20,285 bases of DNA from Euprymna scolopes (taxonomy: Eukaryota > Mollusca > Cephalopoda > Sepiida > Sepiolidae), in the NCBI GenBank assembly GCA_024364805.1, contig CM044496.1, forward strand, positions 49,939,412 to 49,959,696, read 5' to 3'. Positions 1 through 9,051 of this stretch are shown here, one piece after another. The notes beneath the pieces were generated by a model that was not told the origin of the DNA, ran no database searches, and saw only the letters and a list, made by a program, of their open reading frames with translations. The position numbers were made by a program, and so were the translations under genes. Positions within the stretch are counted from its first letter, which is position 1. Each line of letters begins with the position of its first letter.

Positions 1-208
1 TTCAGTGGTCTCATTTGCGCACTGCTCAGCAGGAAGAGAACACATATTTCCCCATGGAGCATCACTGATAAAATCTCTGATATTTTCCCAGTCAGCCTTT
101 TTATAATATTTCGTTGTTTTGAGCACTGGCACTTCAGTTTTGGGTCTAGAGTTTAGGGCAATTTCGGCCATTATCACTGCATGATCAGCGTCCCCGAGTA
201 GGCTGTCA
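1..208 (-). mobile_element. LINE fragment: endonuclease C-terminus and linker (family A type), cut by window edge
   Basis: On the minus strand this reads ...GDADHAVIMAEIALNSR... then KKADWENIRDFI and SLPAEQCANETT. The DADH stretch sits where the SDH-type motif closes the apurinic (APE) endonuclease domain of jockey/CR1-type LINEs. The following WENIRDFI and PAEQCANE are the linker that leads to the reverse transcriptase. The stretch is about 88 percent identical by eye to 10056-10262, which carries the same peptides in the same orientation. It is one open frame as far as the window edge, and the rest of the element lies outside. Homology stops near 208, almost the same place where the other copy stops. 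Family assignment beyond jockey/CR1-like APE LINE is not certain. Confidence 0.82.
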
Positions 209-385
209 GCATTTGTTATACACTCCTATTTGAACAAGATGGGAATGTAGACAGTTCTTCGCCGTTTATATAGTACAGACCTAACTTCCTATCAATTTTG
301 GTTATTTGTTAAGCCCAAGGAACACCTTAGAGGCTGTCGTTATGAAATAATTGCGGAGACGAAAGAGGCTATTATTAGGGCCGTT

Positions 386-895
386 TGTAACACTCTCTCT
401 TATGCAGTTACGTAAGGACCCCTGATCTTCCAAAATTTTGCTCGTGTCATCTGGTTCTTCTAGAGGCCGTTACATTGAATCTGGTATGCTGAAAACGAAT
501 AACAAAACTCACGCAAGCAAGAAGGACAACAGACGCGTGAATTCTATTCTCCTCCACAAAATATATTACATATTTTTTTTTACAGATATATGATTCAGTT
601 CTTAGTAAGTTTTTATAAGTCTCAAATTTTTCTTCTCTTCGGAGATAGCCTCAGACGGTTGGAGGAGGGGCGTGTTCGTCGCATCTTCAGGGAACATTGT
701 CACATTTCCTGTTGTCCACCTCTCAAACAATAATATATCTCCGATTTTCAAATAATAACGCCAAATATATTTATATATTTCAAGTTCAAGTCTTGGGATA
801 TCCGCCGTTGCCCGGGACCTATTAAAGCTATCTCAGCATAGTGATCCGGTTCTCCTCAGCTCCTGGGAGGTCTGATCCCCCCGAATGGGGAGCAA
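386..895 (+). mobile_element. Partial LTR fossil (same family as the LTR at 3860-4662, opposite orientation)
   Basis: From the TGTAAC at 386 this stretch follows the minus strand of 3860-4662 through many shared blocks. Examples are AGGACCCCTG near 415, CAGCATACCAGATTCAATGT (reverse complement of about 470-495), ATTCAGTTCTTAGTAAG near 593, a CCCGGGA block near 812 and CTCAGCTCCTGGGAGGTCTG near 855. Identity by eye is about 70-75 percent, so the two copies are old. This copy is shorter than the other and is broken; its 3' edge is unclear and lies between about 895 and 945. No internal retrovirus-like genes are visible next to it. Confidence 0.6.
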
Positions 896-1617
896 AATGC
901 TCCCTTAGGTCAATCAGGCCACACGCTGACACGCTCACACAAGAGGACTTAAGTGGGGGTTTACAGAAGTTGTTGGAACGACACAACAAATGCATTGAAG
1001 CGGAAAAGATTAGCCCCAAGGGACTAGAGTACATGTGCGTACTATCAAAAAAGTTCCCATACGATAACTGTCTAGAAACTTCTTAAAGGTAACTCGTATC
1101 TCGTTGTTTATATGGTTTCAGATTTTCGGATTATTTATTTACCCATAGTAAATGAAATGCAGCTATCACTGAACGATATATTTCATACTTAGTGTATTAC
1201 GTTCATTTTATACAAGTAAGCAAGATATATCCTATAAAATTTATGAATAGCGGCAATTCATAAAGTATGTACATTTTCAAAAATAGAATGCCAAATTGCT
1301 TTTCCTGCAATTTAATTCTTAGCAAATAAAAACTGCATATTCGGGAATAAAGTTGATAATATTGATTATTACTTGCCTTTCGAGCTTGGAAATAAACGTG
1401 TATGTCCTAGGAGGAAGACAATTCTTTCGCAAATTCATGCAGGTTTCTTATAATTAAACTTACTTGCAACAGTAGCCACTTGGATTTGGATAACCGTGTT
1501 GTAATATTTCGGAAAATACATTCTTCAGAAGTTTTTTCGACTTTAAGACGTGCATGTAAAGTTATAACAACACGGTTACACAACCTGATTCAGGAAATAA
1601 CACAATACTTGTAATAT
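896..1617. other. No recognised gene; short unassigned open frame then AT-rich DNA
   Basis: An open frame on the plus strand at 841-1086 begins inside the LTR copy and continues as ...GLQKLLERHNKCIEAEK and KGLEYMCVLSKKFPYD before a stop. Its charged, lysine-rich composition looks protein-like, unlike the microsatellite frames nearby, and it could be an internal piece of some transposon. I do not recognise a family. From 1090 to 1617 the DNA is AT-rich with no motif I can support. Confidence 0.35.
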
Positions 1618-1620
1618 AAT

Positions 1621-1640
1621 ACATACATACACACACACGC

Positions 1641-1692
<52 letters not shown>

Positions 1693-1740
1693 GTGTGCGT
1701 GCGTATGTATATATATATGCACATATATATATATATATAC
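1621..1740. repeat. Compound CA/TA microsatellite
   Basis: ACATACACACAC leads into an almost pure (TA) run from 1641 to 1689. A GTGTGCGTGCGTATG interruption follows, then a second (TA) run to 1739. It abuts the LINE coding sequence that starts at about 1741. Confidence 0.97.
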
Positions 1741-2306
1741 GTAAGTTACTAACGCCTGAGGGTATTCGGTTTCTCTACAAGGCCACCATTCGCCCATATG
1801 TGAAGTAGTGTTGCAACATTTGAACTGGTGCATCTGCTACTAGTCTCCCCCTCTTGGACAGGGTTAAAAAGAGTCGCCAAGCTAATATGACCCGCACTAT
1901 TACCTAGTCTACAACCTTTGTCTCATGGACGAAATGTTGCATCCCTCTGCCTGTTTTACAAGTATTTTAATGTTAAGTGCTCCGACGAACTACAAGCCCT
2001 TCTACCCCTTCAACGTAAATACCTCTTACAAACCCGACAAAAAGCAAATCCTACCCCTACACTGTACAGATCTTCCTATGCCAGAAAGTTTTCTACTCTT
2101 CTGGTTTCTCCCTTAAAACTGCTAGACTTTGGAATCCCCTTCGTGGTTCCTGCTGCCATGACTGTACTGACGTACAACATTTAAAACAGATATTTTGCTT
2201 TTCAACTCCCTACAGAGTATTCCTTCAAATTATGGCCCAGAAAGTAGCCACCTACATCAAAGTGGCACTATGCCTTGTTTGGGGTAAAATGCAATAAAAA
2301 AAGATT
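1741..2306 (+). mobile_element. 5'-truncated LINE: RT C-terminus and 3' end (family A)
   Basis: Plus-strand translation gives [20 protein letters not shown], then CCNI and TGASATSLPLLDRV. After a frame change it gives HGRNVASLCLFYKYF and KCSDELQALLPL, and after another LWNPLRGSCCHDCTDVQ. This order (LTPE...LYK..IRP..EYCC, then HGRNVASLCLFY, then SDEL, then LWN) is the conserved region behind the RT domain in jockey/CR1-like LINEs. It matches the minus-strand copy at 3748-5475. At least three in-frame stops (about 1807, 1825 and 1904) and two frame changes show it is dead. The 3' end is GCCTTGTTTGGGGTAAAATG then CAATAAAAAAAG. The 5' edge lies right at the TA array. Confidence 0.88.
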
Positions 2307-2513
2307 TAATTTTGTGAATTATTTTGTGAAGTAATAACTCTATTTAAAAAATAATTATGTATTTACAGAATTTAATTAATCAATCAATTATTTGGGAAAT
2401 AAAATCTAATAACCGTAACGAATATTAAGACAAATTATATTTACTGAGGTGCTTTTCTTCTTATTACTTTATAATGTCTCTATCAAGATTATATAAGTAT
2501 AATTGTTGGATTA

Positions 2514-2572
2514 GTGATTAACCCTTATCCCTGAGTGGCTTCCGGGCCTTGATAAGCGGTGATCACTGTGTA
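2514..2572 (+). mobile_element. Orphan 3' tail of LINE family B with stem-loop
   Basis: TTAACCCTTATCC, GAGTGGCTTCCGGGCC and TTGATAAG then CGGTGATCAC match the 3' ends of the LINEs at 10410-11050 (plus) and 14901-15269 (minus). CTTATC pairs with GATAAG around an inner GGC/GCC, giving a short hairpin. No coding remnant precedes it, so it is either a very strongly 5'-truncated insertion or a SINE that borrows the LINE tail. Confidence 0.65.
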
Positions 2573-3744
2573 AAAAAAGCACATAATCATCGAATAAGTC
2601 ACTGCTGTAAACGAAACAAACAAGTTATAACGATGAAAAATATCTGCATTTCCAATTTCAACTGCTTGTCTGCATCGATGATCACTGCTTTCACATTTTA
2701 GTTAGGAACGAAGTTTGTTTTGATTCTACTCGCTTATTTTGTATTCTATCGTCTTCATAACAGCGAAGTTGCTATTATTGAGAATACCGCTTAGAAAATT
2801 GATCACATTCTGTCTATTCATCTCTCCGGCTTACATTCCTATCTGCAGAGACTTCAATGTTCACAATGTTGAATGGTTAGTTTATAAAGGATAAAGTCAC
2901 CTTTTTTTTGTAGTTGACGAAATAATCCTTTATTGTTAGGTAGGAGATTGAAGAGAAGTCGCATGGTCTCCTTTGCCAAGAAATGAGGAAACGAAATATA
3001 CTGACACGAAACATTATAATTAGAAAAAAGTAATTTTATTTTCATCATAGATACATGGTAAAGATTGTAAAAGTTCTTAGCGAAAGATGTATAAGTAGCG
3101 TTACTTGCGTTTAGGCCTCAATATTCTTTGTTGAGAGTTCGAACACCGGTTTGAAATAGTTTGGAGTTGCACAATCCGGGAAGTCTTTTTCATCACATCT
3201 GCATTGTTTCGAGGTCCAATGAAACAGAGTATAGCAAACCGGAAGTGAAGCTGTATCGTCTCCTTGTGGCAAAGAATGATATTACCAAAGTTTAGGAGCG
3301 ATAATCAGGAATGTCTTAGTTTGTGTTAGTGTGTTCGCTTGCTTGGAGAACTTGGTTCCCATGAGTCCACTCAAACAAGACGGACGATAGGGAGAGGTAT
3401 TGTCATGATTTCTCGATTGCTTCTAACCTAACATTCATTGTTCACGAACCCACTCGTATACTCGACTCCGACAGACAATATGCAAGTTTCCTCGTCCTTT
3501 TCTTGCGGTATTTATTCTGACGTTACGTTTTTTTTTTATTTTCTACCGTTTTGAATGTAGATTTTATTTTCGTTCCAATTTAAAGTGCCTCTTTTTACGG
3601 AGCTGGATTTTCATTGATTTAACATTGACCTTGTGTCTAACTTTGCCCACTTGAGGAGGCAAATAAATATAACCGGCAAACTGTGTGAACCTAACATTCC
3701 AGACACATGTGTCAGAATTTCGAATATATAATCTTTTAAATTTC
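2573..3744. other. No gene recognised
   Basis: This 1.2-kb stretch is AT-rich with short open frames only. A minus-strand frame at 2854-3048 (64 codons) has no family resemblance. At 3096-3144 a TAGCG followed 40 bases later by GTTCGAAC resembles RNA polymerase III A and B boxes, but the match is weak and is treated as a finding, not a gene. Confidence 0.5.
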
Positions 3745-3747
3745 TTT

Positions 3748-5475
3748 TTTTTTATTACATTTTCACCCTAAACAAGGCACATTGCCTCTTTGGTGTAGGG
3801 GACTACTATCAGTGGCATGAGCTACTGGGATATTATGTCAGTACAGTTGGTGAAGCAGGTGTGAAGTAATCCATCATTGGGGAGCTTTAGACCCCCCAGG
3901 AGCCGAGGAGGGCCGAATAACCATGCTAAAACCGTTTTAATTGATCCCGGGTAGCGACAGATAACCTGAAGAAATAGAGAATATAAATATATATTTTATT
4001 CATTGTCAAAATAGATATTGTTTGAAACCAGAGAAATATATTTTGCAGTTAAAATTGATGACAGGAAACTTGGAACATAATATTGTCTGACCTTGGTGAA
4101 CTCAGAGTCAGATGTCAGTGCTGACATGATGACCTTAGGATCATGGGAATTAGTATGTCTGTAGATCTCAGATCCCAGATTCGGGAATTGCATACACGCA
4201 AAAATCTTAGGTTTTCCGATTTTCGCGGCGAAATCTGATTGACTAGGGAAACTTCCACCCCATCCACATACCTGACTATATATACTACTGTCGCGCGGAA
4301 ATTAGTGAGATTACTTTTTGATTCCGAGGGGCACAGATCGTGTGGAGACCGCCGTTCCATGGAGACGTGACTCTTCTTCCTCCTTATCCACCCGTCTGAT
4401 CCTGTCTGTGAAGAGATTTGAGACTTTAAAAAGCTTACTTAGAACTGAATGATATTTGTAAAAATATTTTTTCATAAGTTTGTGAAATTAATTCTGTAGA
4501 ATAGAATTTCACGAGTCTGTTTTTCTTCCTGCTTGCGGCTTCGATATTCGCTTTCAGCATACAGGATTCACTGTAACAACCCTCAGAGAAGGACTAGACG
4601 ATACGAGCCGAGAGTTCCAGACAAACAGGGGTCCTAGCCGGGCTTCATCAGTGTGGGGTACACAGGGACCCAGAAGGGAATTCCAAAGTCTAGTGGTTCT
4701 GGGGAAGAAATTACTGGAGTAGAAAGCTCTATTACATCAAGGGACCTTTACTGTGTATGGTTGGGATTTAGTTGCCTGCCGGGTTTGTCGAGGCTATTTA
4801 CGCCGTGGGGACACAATTGCTTGCAGTTCGTCTTGGAGAACAGGCAGAGAGATGCAACATTTTCGTCGGTGGGACAGAGGCTGAAGCTTAGATGACAGTT
4901 CAGTTGGACCTTGTATAGGAGCGAGAGACTAGTAGCAGATGTACCAGCCTGAATATGGCAACAATACTCCATACATGGGCGAATGGTTGCCTGATAGCAG
5001 TACAGGATACTTTCGGGCGTTAGTAGCTTTCTAGCACGGTAAAGAGAGCCTACCTTCCTCGCAGCGGTCCTGGCAATGCTTTCCATGTAATTGTTCCAAC
5101 TCATGTTTCCTGTGAACTTTAGGCTGAGGAGTTTAAAAGATGTACTTTCAGTTAATGAATCTTTGGCCATTGCTACTGGTGGTAGAAAATGTTTCTTGTA
5201 ATTTTTCAAGGAAAAATTTTAGTATTGGCAGCATTGAATGCGACCGTCCATTTTTGTCCCATTTCCACTACAGATTGGAGGTCATCCTCTAGGGTTTCTA
5301 CCATTTCCCGAGATATGTATTCATTTGTTTTCCTGTCGTGCCTGTTATAGAGCGTGGTATCATCAGCATAAATACCCATCTCAGAGGTAATTTCGTTGGG
5401 GAGGTCATTTATGAATATTAGGAATAATAAAGGTCGCAGGATACACCCCTGAGGTACTCCCGTGTATTATAATTT
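3748..5475 (-). mobile_element. 5'-truncated LINE (family A): RT palm to 3' tail, interrupted by an LTR
   Basis: The minus strand begins with YTGVPQGCILRPLLF and FINDLPNEI, then YADDTTLY, the catalytic YADD box of the RT. Next come WTVAFNAANTKIF, a frame change, FLPPVAMAKDSL, MSWNNYMESIARTAARKVGS, LTPESILYCYQATIRPCMEY and CCHIQAGTSATSL. LWNSLLGPC follows, 3' of a further frame disruption. The text then breaks at 4663 and resumes at 3859 as FTNCTDI; the gap is exactly the LTR at 3860-4662. The 3' end is GCCTTGTTTAGGGTGAAAAT then GTAATAAAAAAAAA at 3748-3770. The region upstream of GVPQG, including the endonuclease, is missing. The longest open stretch is 153 codons (4748-5209). It is not active. 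Confidence 0.92.
3860..4662 (-). mobile_element. Solo LTR fossil nested in a LINE
   Basis: About 803 bp bounded by TGTACC... and ...CTTCACA when read on the minus strand, that is TG...CA ends. It is flanked on both sides by the 4-bp direct repeat CAGG (3856-3859 and 4663-4666). A TATATATA stretch near 4278 and an AATAAA near 3996, in that order on the minus strand, suit promoter and polyadenylation parts of an LTR. A related but shorter copy lies at 386-895 in the opposite orientation. No second LTR or internal region is present, so it looks like a solo LTR left by recombination, of Ty3/gypsy-like type by size and ends. Open frames inside it are chance. Divergence from the sister copy suggests it is old. 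Confidence 0.72.
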
Positions 5476-5579
5476 CTTGATGAATGGGATGATGTAGGAA
5501 AAGAGAAAAAAAAACGATGAAGACGAATATATTTTGTTATTTTTACAGGATATTTTATATTTATATATAACAGCATATC

Positions 5580-5650
5580 TACCTATCTATCTATCTATCT
5601 ATCTATCTATCTCCCTCCCTCTCTCTCTATATATATATATATGTATATAG
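5580..5650. repeat. (ATCT)n / (CT)n / (TA)n compound microsatellite
   Basis: CTATCTATCT repeats run from about 5583, then CCCTCCCTCTCTCTC, then ATATATATATGTATATAG. Confidence 0.96.
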
Positions 5651-5921
5651 TGCAAAGTTTTGTTGAAAATTCAAAGACTCACGTTTTCTTTTTTATAACA
5701 TTCGTTTATTTCCTGGATTTTTCCATTAGAGCTGTTTCATTAATGAGTGGCAATTTTACGATTTATGTTTCCGTAAAAATATCCTATCTCCACCAACTTC
5801 TTCAGATGTTTATCCATTAGATTTTTACAACAAAAGGTATATTTTTAACATACTGGACATAGTATTTTGGTAAAAAGATTTCCACAGCCATGCTTCCTCA
5901 CTTCCTCCATCTTTTGGCGTT
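5651..5921. other. No gene recognised
   Basis: AT-rich DNA between the ATCT microsatellite and the 31-bp repeat. It may be the body of the Helitron-like element that ends at 6150, but no internal signal supports this. Confidence 0.4.
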
Positions 5922-5983
5922 ATGTAAATATAGTTTTCCGTTTAAACCCGATATGTAAAGATAGTTTTCCGTTTTATATGTAT
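5922..5983 (+). repeat. Two-copy 31-bp tandem repeat
   Basis: ATGTAAATATAGTTTTCCGT at 5922 recurs as ATGTAAAGATAGTTTTCCGT at 5953. The period is 31 bp with few differences. It lies about 170 bp upstream of the Helitron-like 3' end and may belong to that element. Confidence 0.8.
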
Positions 5984-6115
5984 TGTAATAACTTCGTATT
6001 CCTGTTTGTTTATTTGTTCACAATGACGTCATAGAATATGTCATGTACGATATAATAGCTGATGACGTAATGTATGATGTTACGTATAACGCCATGTATG
6101 GGGGCAAATATGAAA

Positions 6116-6150
6116 ATAACTTCCCTGGGTAACGCCGAGCAGTCTACTAG
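6116..6150 (+). mobile_element. Helitron-like 3' terminus (hairpin plus CTAG)
   Basis: CCCTGGGTAACGCCGAGC (6123-6140) is a degraded form of the pairing CCCGGGCAACGCCGGG. It is followed after about six bases by CTAG at 6147-6150 and a T at 6151. Helitrons end in a short GC-rich hairpin a few to a dozen bases before CTRR (here CTAG) and insert between A and T, which fits. The 5' TC end and the rest of the element are not located; it could reach back past 5922. No Rep/helicase coding is seen, so it would be non-autonomous. The hairpin is imperfect, so confidence is moderate. Confidence 0.5.

Positions 6151-6204
<54 letters not shown>
6151..6204. repeat. (TA)n microsatellite
   Basis: A TA run with a single C interruption at about 6163. 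It starts immediately after the CTAG of the Helitron-like end. Confidence 0.97.
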
Positions 6205-6205
<1 letters not shown>

Positions 6206-6667
6206 CAATATATGTGACCATTGTATGTGAGGAACGGTCCCTACCAAACTCCTTTTCTGCTTGAGTTCTAGATTTAAAACTTGCTATATACGTAATTTGA
6301 ACGTGTTTAGCCAGTAAAATAGTTTCCAAAGGGTTACGATTGAGAAAATTGGAACTTGACAGCGTAAGTTGACTTAAAATGGCGCTTCCACGCAAGTGTA
6401 AATATACATGTAAAAATTTTTTTCATATGTGTACAGTCTTAGCTGAGACAGTAACGAATAAATATAAAGCGCTATATGTTTTCGTTTCCATACTTTGCGA
6501 TGGCACCATCGTCATATTTTTTTACCTGTTTAAATCACTACTCTATATGGATCCAATCTAATAATAACGACGGAATTGGCTTTATATTTATAAATACGGA
6601 ATCTGCATAAATTACAATATCATATTTAAGCGTATTTTAAAACAACGAAACATCAGAAGGCCTCCTA
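6205..6667. other. No gene recognised
   Basis: A minus-strand frame runs to 6395 and a plus-strand frame covers 6379-6561 (60 codons). Neither resembles a known family. The minus-strand segment reads ...AEKEFGRDRSSHTMVTY then runs into the TA translation, so it may be the tail of an unidentified repeat. Confidence 0.4.
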
Positions 6668-6736
6668 ACACACACACACACACACACATATATATGTGTG
6701 TGTGTATATGTGTGTGTGTATATAATTATATATATC
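6668..6736. repeat. (CA)n-(TA)n-(TG)n compound microsatellite
   Basis: CACACACACA turns into ATATATATG, then TGTGTGTG, TATATG, TGTGTGTG and TATATAATTATATATAT. The CA to TG switch makes it partly self-complementary. Confidence 0.96.
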
Positions 6737-7000
6737 GGGTGTGTAACGATACACATGAATATATTATGTTTTTAAGTTATGCAAAACATAAAAAAGACAC
6801 GTCGGTAAAAATACATCCTTGGCAAGAAAAAACAATGCAAGATTATGATGTTTGGGTTTAAGACACCTAATGTTTTTCTGTGAAGCTTGGCCAACCACGC
6901 TTCTTAAATGATAATCTCAATGTCGATTTGAAACTATTATTTTCTTCCCTCTGAAAGTGGGTAGTATCATGTAAACAACAATAATCCCTTCGAATTTAAT

Positions 7001-7064
7001 CAGAGAGATAGATAGATAGAGAGAAAGAGAGAGACAGAGACAGACAGACAGACAGACAGACAGA
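7001..7064. repeat. (GATA)n / (GA)n / (GACA)n microsatellite
   Basis: GATAGATAGATA leads to GAGAGAAAGAGAGAGACAGA, then a clean GACAGACAGACAGACAGACA run. Confidence 0.96.
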
Positions 7065-7382
7065 GAAGATGTATTAGATAAGAGATTAAGCAGGAGGAAA
7101 GAAAATGTGCTTTAATCAAACATTTGGTTTGATAAGCAACTTTTTGCGAAATACACTTTGTAAGTAAGCCAACTGGCTCTTCAGAAATATTTCAAGAGAA
7201 ACTATTTGTCTAAGCAGACTTTTGCAACAAGCGTTGGGAGTAAAATCTTTAGTAAAGGCACATGCAATGAGAGAGCGAACGTTATAAAGTGGGATTTCTA
7301 CCACAAAACTTATAAATATTATTCTTTTCTTATTTCTTATTGAGTCATAGAATAGATCATTTAAATCGATTACCGGATTGAA

Positions 7383-7690
7383 GTGAGTAGCGAAAATAAC
7401 TTTAAATATAGTAGTAACACCACTAGCAAAATCCCACCCTATCCTGTTGAGGTTTCTAGATGCTGTAAAGCTTTCTACTCTTATAGTTTCTTTCTTTGGT
7501 CTGCTGGACATTGGAATTCCTTCCCTGTTTCTTGCTTCACTAACTGTACCAACATACAGACGTTAAAATGTAATTTGAAAAGTCATCTCAACTCCTTCCG
7601 TCCCCTGGAAGACACGCTCTCCAACAATAGCGTCTTACGTACAAGTGTCAATATGTCCTTTTTGGGTGAAAATGAGTAAAAGCCAAAAAC
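7383..7690 (+). mobile_element. LINE 3' end fragment (family A)
   Basis: One open frame of 98 codons reads ...CCKAFYSYSFFLW, then GHWNSFPVSCFTNCTNIQTL, then KCNLKSHLNSF. The HWNS-P-SCFTNCT-IQ core matches LWNPLRGSCCHDCTDVQ at 2120-2180 and the LWNSLLGPC/FTNCTDI halves of the 3748-5475 copy. The nucleotide end TTTTTGGGTGAAAATGAG also matches the family tail GGGTGAAAATGTAAT, without a long poly-A. The upstream part is truncated or too diverged to place. A longer antisense frame at 7116-7511 overlaps it and is probably chance. Confidence 0.75.
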
Positions 7691-8269
7691 GAAATAAGGA
7701 GTATTGTTTACTTCATATTGACGACGGTCCGTGTTTTGTTCTGTTCAAATAAAACGTCTTAGTGTGAGGGTTTCAATTGAGCGAAACCACGGTACAGCTG
7801 GTACCGAAAGATTCAGCCTCTAGGCCAATATATTTGCTATAAAATCAAAAGGACTGGCAATTAGGTGTGCTTATACGTATCGAGATAAATATGTGTTTGT
7901 TAAATAATAATATGAAACCTGAACGAACCATTGTTTTTATTTGCTAAAAGGACACGTTGACCAATCGAATTATCGACAATCAATTATTCAGTTGAATTTG
8001 GTCAAACTAATATAAAGGCTAATTATTGCTTTCAACTCTAAAAGAGACTTTAACTTCAAAATATTTCTCGAATAGAGTAATTTGTTAATAAAAGAGAGAT
8101 TGTGTAAAATTAATATAAAATAAACAATTATGTTATTTCTTTACAAAGGAAAATCTGTTTTTGAAGAATTTAGACATGGTGAAAGACATTGATTGCTTCG
8201 TTAAAATATGACTACATACGTACCTCTGCAGAAATAAACATCACGAAGTGAGGTCCACAACGTTGGTGG
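7691..8269. other. No gene recognised
   Basis: AT-rich sequence between two LINE fragments, with no open frame above 60 codons and no repeat that I can identify. Confidence 0.5.
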
Positions 8270-8704
8270 GGTCAATTAAATCACAGATAAGTTTTCACAA
8301 TTTATCAAAAATATTAAAATGAGACAGGTTAAGGCCAATAAATATTAGATGAGAAAGGAAGACCAAGAGGTCTTACAGTCGATTTCTCACCCATCTACAA
8401 AAATCTCAGGAAGAAAACAAGCACGCCTGAGATTGAAAGACAATAGTTGACTCTCAACCGGATTTATTATCAAGATCAATAACTGAACCAGAGCAACTAG
8501 ATCAGCTGCATATTTAAATTGATCCAGGGAAGATAGACGAGAACCAATACCAGAATAGAGAGTGGCATCTTTAAATAACTTAAAAAAAGATGAGATAACT
8601 TTGTATGTCGCATACACATCAATAAATACTTTAGAAATATTTTTTCTAATTTCAATTAAATTTTTAATTTTAAATACACTTTCCGAAGTATATCTTAAAA
8701 GCAA
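8270..8704 (-). mobile_element. LINE reverse-transcriptase palm fragment
   Basis: The minus-strand frame at 8387-8704 contains KDATLYSGIGSRLSSLDQF and KYAADL, then PVESQLLSFNLRRACFLPEI and FVDG. In jockey/CR1-type RTs the order is (Y/F)ADDTTLYS... then (KS)QLLSFN-RR---LP---DG, so this is the stretch just behind the catalytic box. KDA stands where ADD is expected, so the catalytic aspartates appear lost. After the stop at 8387 the reading continues as EIDCKTSW and then decays towards 8270. Only the palm and part of the thumb are present. It is not clearly family A or B. Confidence 0.7.
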
Positions 8705-8943
8705 ATGTGTAAATTGTCTCAGCTCCCAAACATCAAGGTATAATATAAGACGTAAAGCCTCTTATATTTTAACTAAAAAAGTTGAAGAGCTACGATGACA
8801 AGAGTCGTACTATTCAAATGAGTGACTTTTTGTGCTCAAAGTTCATTTTCTTACATTATCATCACTATTTTCAATGAATATTTTCCAACGATGGACGGTG
8901 ACCGAGCTTGGGCGTCCGGAGGTAAAGCCTCCTATTTTATAAC

Positions 8944-9051
8944 AAATTGTATCCCTGCAAAACTTGTCCCAAATTGTATCCCTTCAAAATTGGTCCCACA
9001 TTGTATCCCTTCAAAACTGGTCCCAAATTGTAGGCCCTCAGAACTAACTGA
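8944..9051 (+). repeat. 27-bp minisatellite, four units
   Basis: Units start at 8944, 8971, 8998 and 9025. The core is AAATTGTATCCCTTCAAAAC followed by TGGTCCC; the last unit is diverged. The period is a multiple of three. The plus frame at 8822-9073 reads it as NCIPAKLVP, NCIPSKLVP, HCIPSKLVP, NCRPSELTE. There is no evidence that this frame is translated. Confidence 0.95.

Noticed and set aside
885-903. GGGAGCA-AAA-TGCTCCC hairpin as a terminator
   Set aside because: It has the shape of a bacterial terminator but there is no bacterial context and no upstream gene; it falls at the ragged end of the LTR copy.
3996-4360. Two overlapping minus-strand frames of 65 and 81 codons
   Set aside because: They lie wholly inside the LTR, which is a non-coding regulatory repeat.
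4653-4895. 80-codon plus-strand frame
   Set aside because: It is antisense to the LINE RT C-terminus and the edge of the LTR.
6024-6031. TGACGTCA, a perfect CRE-type palindrome
   Set aside because: An eight-base site alone in transposon-like DNA is not evidence of a regulated promoter.
7116-7511. 131-codon minus-strand frame
   Set aside because: No motif is recognised, it overlaps a supported LINE end on the plus strand, and its composition follows AT-rich DNA. It stays possible but unsupported.
8944-9051. Possible CRISPR-like array
   Set aside because: The 27-bp units are contiguous with no unique spacers, and the DNA is eukaryotic in character.
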